Assembly: GCA_963766725.1 (NCBI GenBank)
Contig: CAVYBK010000010.1
Location: 1-64,000, forward strand
DNA: 64,000 nt
Direction of reading: 5' to 3'
DNA from: DATEOR01 sp963766725
Lineage (GTDB): Bacteria > Actinomycetota > Thermoleophilia > Gaiellales > Gaiellaceae
The notes under the pieces are model-generated. The model was given only the letters and a program-made list of their open reading frames with translations, had not been told where the DNA came from and ran no database searches. Positions 60,938 through 64,000 of this stretch are shown piece by piece. Each line of letters starts with the position of its first letter. Position 1 is the first letter of the stretch. Position numbers and translations under genes: made by a program.

Positions 60938-62923
60938 GTGACGACCCGGACCGAGTTTCCGCGCCCGCTCCGGGAGATCGAACACACCTGGCTGACCCTG
61001 TCCGACGGCTGCCGCCTGGCGGCCCGCATCTGGCTGCCGGAGGATGCCGAAGCAGATCCGGTCCCCGCGATCCTCGAGTTCCTCCCGTACCGCAAGGTGG
61101 ACGGGACGGCGATTCGCGACGCGCGCCGGCAGCCGTACGTCGCGGGCTTCGGCTACGCGACGGTGCGGGTCGACATGCGCGGCACCGGCGAGTCCGACGG
61201 CCTCATCACGGACGAGTACACGGAGCAGGAGCACGCGGACTGCCTCGAGGTGATGGCCTGGCTTCGCGAACAGCCGTGGTGCGACGGCAACCTCGGCATG
61301 TGGGGGATCTCGTGGGGCGGGTTCAACGCCCTCCAGCTCGCCGCGCTCCGCCCTCCCGGGCTCAAGGCGATCATGACGCTGATGTCGACAGACGACCGCT
61401 ACGCCGACGACGTCCATTACCGCGGGGGATGCGTCGAGGCGCTCGACATGCTCCACTGGGCCTCCTCGATGCTGGTCTGGAACGCGCGCCCGCCCGATCC
61501 TCGGCTCTACGGCGACGGGTGGCACGAGACCTGGCTCGAACGGCTCGAAGGTGCGAATAACTGGATTGAGCCCTGGCTCGGGCACCAGCGGCGCGACGCC
61601 TACTGGAAGCACGGCTCGGTCTGCGAGGACTACTCCGCGATCGACGTCCCCGTCTACGCGGTCGGCGGCTGGGTCGACGGCTACACGAACGCGGTGCCGC
61701 GGATGCTTGAAGGGCTCTCCGTTCCCCGCAAGGGCCTCATCGGCCCGTGGGCGCACGCGTTCCCCGACGACGCGCTTCCCGGGCCGAGCATCGGCTTCCT
61801 CCAGGAGTGCGTGCGCTGGTGGGACCACTGGCTGAAGGGCATCGACACGGGGATCATGGATGAGCCGATGCTCCGCGCCTGGATGCAGGACTCGGCGCCG
61901 CCGCGGACGTCCTACGAGGTGCGGGAGGGGCGGTGGGTGGCCGAGCCGGAGTGGCCGTCGGCGAACATCGGCACAGAGACGCTGGAGCTCGGCGGAGGTC
62001 CGCGCTCCATCCTCGGCGTGCAGACGTGCGGAGTCGAGGCGGGCGTGTGGTGCGCAGAGGGTGGGTCGGCCGACCTGGCCGGAGACCAGCGCGTCGAGGA
62101 CGCCGTCTCGCTCACGTGGGACTTCGAGCCGCTCGCGGAGCCGGTCGAGATCCTCGGGCACCCGCAGGCCGTCCTGGAGCTCGAGGCCGATCGGCCGCAG
62201 GCGCTCGTCTCGGTCCGGCTCTGCGACGTGGCACCGGACGGCTCATCGCTCCTCGTCACGCGGGGAGTCCTGAACCTGACACACCGCGAGAGCCACGAGG
62301 AGCCCGAGCCGCTCGAGCCCGGGCGGCGCTACGAGATCACGGTGCCGCTCGACGTCATCGCCCACTCGTTCGCCGCCGGCCACCGCCTGCGCGTCGCCGT
62401 GTCGCCGACCTACTGGCCCTGGGCGTGGCCCTCGCCGGAGCCTGTGACACTGACCGTGCACGCCGGGCGGCTGGAGCTTCCCGTGCGGGAGCCGCGGGCG
62501 GAGGACGAGGAGCTACGGCCCTTCGAGGAGCCCGAGCACTCCGCGCCGCTCGCGATCCAGGAGGTGGAGGGCGACCCCGGCGGCCGCTTTCTCCGCAAGG
62601 AGCACGCGACGGGACGCGTCGAGCAGATATTCGACTGGGCGCTCGGCGGGTCGCTGCGCTTCCTCGACATCGACCTCGACTCCGGGGACACGAGCCACTG
62701 CGTCTACTCGATCGTCGAAGGCGATCCCCTGTCGGCCGAGGTGCGGTTCCATGCCGCCTCCGATATGGGCCGCGGCGACTGGCAGACGCGCGCCGAAGTC
62801 ACGAGCTCCATGACCTGCGACGCGGAGGCCTTCCACGTCGAGAGCACGCTGGACGTCCACGAGAACGGCGAGGTCATCTTCACGCGCTCCTGGTCGTTCG
62901 ACTTCCCTCGCGACCAGGTCTAG
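60938..62923 (+). CDS. CocE/NonD-family hydrolase (S15 X-Pro dipeptidyl-peptidase-like)
   Basis: A 661-residue alpha/beta hydrolase. It has RIWLPEDAEADPVPAILEFL, VRVDMRGTGESDGLITDEYT, the nucleophile GMWGISWGGFNALQLAAL, a helical insertion, PVYAVGGWVDGYTNAVP (Asp), and LIGPWAHAFPDDALPGPS (His). A C-terminal jelly-roll begins around TCGVEAGVWCAEGGS and ends VSPTYWPWAWPSPEPVTL. Such enzymes hydrolyse esters or amides (cocaine esterase, X-Pro peptidase, acylases). It is intact here at full length. GTG start at 60938. Confidence 0.9.
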   Translation: MTTRTEFPRPLREIEHTWLTLSDGCRLAARIWLPEDAEADPVPAILEFLPYRKVDGTAIRDARRQPYVAGFGYATVRVDMRGTGESDGLITDEYTEQEHADCLEVMAWLREQPWCDGNLGMWGISWGGFNALQLAALRPPGLKAIMTLMSTDDRYADDVHYRGGCVEALDMLHWASSMLVWNARPPDPRLYGDGWHETWLERLEGANNWIEPWLGHQRRDAYWKHGSVCEDYSAIDVPVYAVGGWVDGYTNAVPRMLEGLSVPRKGLIGPWAHAFPDDALPGPSIGFLQECVRWWDHWLKGIDTGIMDEPMLRAWMQDSAPPRTSYEVREGRWVAEPEWPSANIGTETLELGGGPRSILGVQTCGVEAGVWCAEGGSADLAGDQRVEDAVSLTWDFEPLAEPVEILGHPQAVLELEADRPQALVSVRLCDVAPDGSSLLVTRGVLNLTHRESHEEPEPLEPGRRYEITVPLDVIAHSFAAGHRLRVAVSPTYWPWAWPSPEPVTLTVHAGRLELPVREPRAEDEELRPFEEPEHSAPLAIQEVEGDPGGRFLRKEHATGRVEQIFDWALGGSLRFLDIDLDSGDTSHCVYSIVEGDPLSAEVRFHAASDMGRGDWQTRAEVTSSMTCDAEAFHVESTLDVHENGEVIFTRSWSFDFPRDQV

Positions 62924-64000
62924 CGGAAGTCGCTTCGGTAGTAGCTCTCCCCTGAGAGGTTCGCGCGCAGGGCCTGGCCGTCGACGACGGCGTCGAAGCG
63001 GAGCCGCTCCGGCGACCACTCCTCCTCACCGACGCGGAACTCGGCCTCGCCGAGCGGGGTGAGCGGCTTGTCGTCTCCCCAGGCCATCTGAGCCGTGAGC
63101 CCGCTCTCGCGCTGCTCGACGCGAAAGCCCGGCATCCACGGGTTGTAGCTCCGGTAGCGACCGTAGAGCGCGGCATACTCCTCGAGGCTCGGGCGCGGAA
63201 GGGCTGTCGGGAGGCCACGGCTCGGGGTCACCCGGAGGCTCCGGGTCCGCGCCTCGGTGGAGGTCGAGCACGAACCGCGCGACGACCTCCGTCGCGTTGT
63301 GCTCGTCCGGCCCGTTCATGAGCGCTGCCGACTGCAAAGCCGGAGTCGAGGTCGCCGAGCATCGAAGAGGCGAAGCCGGGCATCGACCCCCCGTGCCCGA
63401 ACAGGCTTCCCTTCCGCTCGAGTCCGTAGCCGTAGCTCCACCCGTGGCCGGAGTCGAGTAGCGGGCCCGAGGTGAGTGTTCTCCGCCGGCCCGCCAAGGA
63501 GATGACGCGGCGAAAGCCGCCAGATCGCCGGCGTTCGAGGCGAGGCAGCCGTCGGCCGTCCCCGTCTCGAGCCACGGCCGCGGGGAACAGCGGGTCGTCC
63601 GGCGACGGCGTGCGGTCGTCGTGCAGCCGGTCGTAGCCGACGGCCATCCGGTCGCGGATGTCCACCGTGATCTCCGGCACCGTGTGCTCGAGGCCGATCG
63701 GCTCCAGGATGCGGGCGCGCAGGAGCTCGGGATACGGCACCCCGGCTGCGGTCTCGAGCGCGTAGCCGAGGGTGCGATAGCCCACGTTCGAGTAGTAGTG
63801 GCGCTCGCCAGGCGCGAATCCTGTCTGCGTGTCGCGGAGCGCCCAGACGTCGAAGCGCGAGTCGGCGGTCATCTCGGTTCCCCGAATGAGCCCGGCGGAG
63901 TGCAAGAGCAGATGCTCGATCGCGATCGGGGCGAACTCCGAGCGCACCTCGAACCAGGGCAGATAGTCGGTGACCGGCGCGTCCAGGTCGAGCAGGCCTT
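62920..64000 (-). CDS. serine hydrolase / beta-lactamase-family protein (frameshifted, truncated by window end)
   Basis: The C-terminal two-thirds of a class C beta-lactamase/esterase fold, continuing off the window where the catalytic SxxK would be. Seen are HLLLHSAGLIRGTE, HYYSNVGYRTLGYALETAAG (Y-x-N motif), DIRDRMAVGYDRLHDDRTPS, WSYGYGLERKGSLFGHGGSM (HGG motif), AALMNGPDEHNATEVVARFV and the C-terminal domain YGRYRSYNPWMPGFRVEQRE. The frame changes near 63530-63550, 63490, 63330 and 63222, so several base changes are needed to read it through. The end of the gene at 62920 overlaps the CocE gene by 4 bases. Confidence 0.78.

Noticed and set aside
1..64000. tRNA, rRNA, CRISPR array, insertion sequences or prophage
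   Set aside because: No cloverleaf, regularly spaced repeats, transposase or phage protein was recognised in a by-eye scan; a dedicated tRNA and repeat search could still find a small element.

Overview
The window is GC-rich and densely packed with short intergenic gaps. GTG and TTG starts are common, and many genes overlap by ATGA or GTGA. The style and protein families point to a high-GC actinobacterium, most likely a soil lineage such as Thermoleophilia/Gaiellales. That placement is inference: no rRNA, tRNA or phylogenetic marker is present. No CRISPR array, insertion sequence, phage gene or tRNA was seen.

About 0-26.7 kb is an exopolysaccharide (EPS) locus. It holds a LuxR-type regulator with a degenerate receiver, a frameshifted UDP-glucuronate decarboxylase, a Wzz/BY-kinase-like protein, and one 947-residue protein that joins a Wzx-type flippase to an O-antigen-ligase/polymerase domain. 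It also holds a CDP-paratose-2-epimerase-like enzyme with a WcaI-like glycosyltransferase, three secreted GH16 hydrolases, and the priming glycosylphosphotransferase. A Cys/His duplicated-domain protein of unknown function follows. A tight five-gene operon then appears to make an unusual, probably CDP-linked, sugar. A GT2 gene is followed by a fused, tandemly duplicated pair of GT4 domains. Together these fit a Wzx/Wzy-dependent polysaccharide pathway: priming, nucleotide-sugar synthesis, glycosyl transfer, export and polymerisation, chain-length control and trimming.

About 26.8-37.7 kb is mixed. It has a fossil of a methylmalonyl-CoA-mutase-type C-terminus, an ABC-2 transporter, an M15 peptidase, a lipoprotein hydrolase, an isochorismatase-like hydrolase, a class III cyclase, a GNAT acetyltransferase and a PhzF protein. 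A TPP-riboswitch operon (CytX-like permease, PfkB kinase, BNR-like protein), a histidine phosphatase and an FAD amine oxidase-like protein complete it.

About 37.7-64 kb is catabolic. It carries acyl-CoA dehydrogenases, two fused ADP-forming acyl-CoA synthetases, SDRs of the DECR and PECR types, enoyl-CoA hydratases, and a flavin/Fe-S dienoyl-CoA-reductase-like enzyme. It also carries a PotABCD-type importer, a Rieske oxygenase with a cupin protein, a nitrilase-like hydrolase, a TPP enzyme coupled to an aminotransferase, a CocE-type hydrolase, and a serine hydrolase cut by the window edge. The set suggests import and beta-oxidation-like breakdown of an amine- or ring-containing carbon source.

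About twenty single-base frame breaks interrupt otherwise well-conserved genes, nearly all after 28 kb. They look more like sequencing or assembly indels than decay, so those genes are annotated as whole genes with the break position given.
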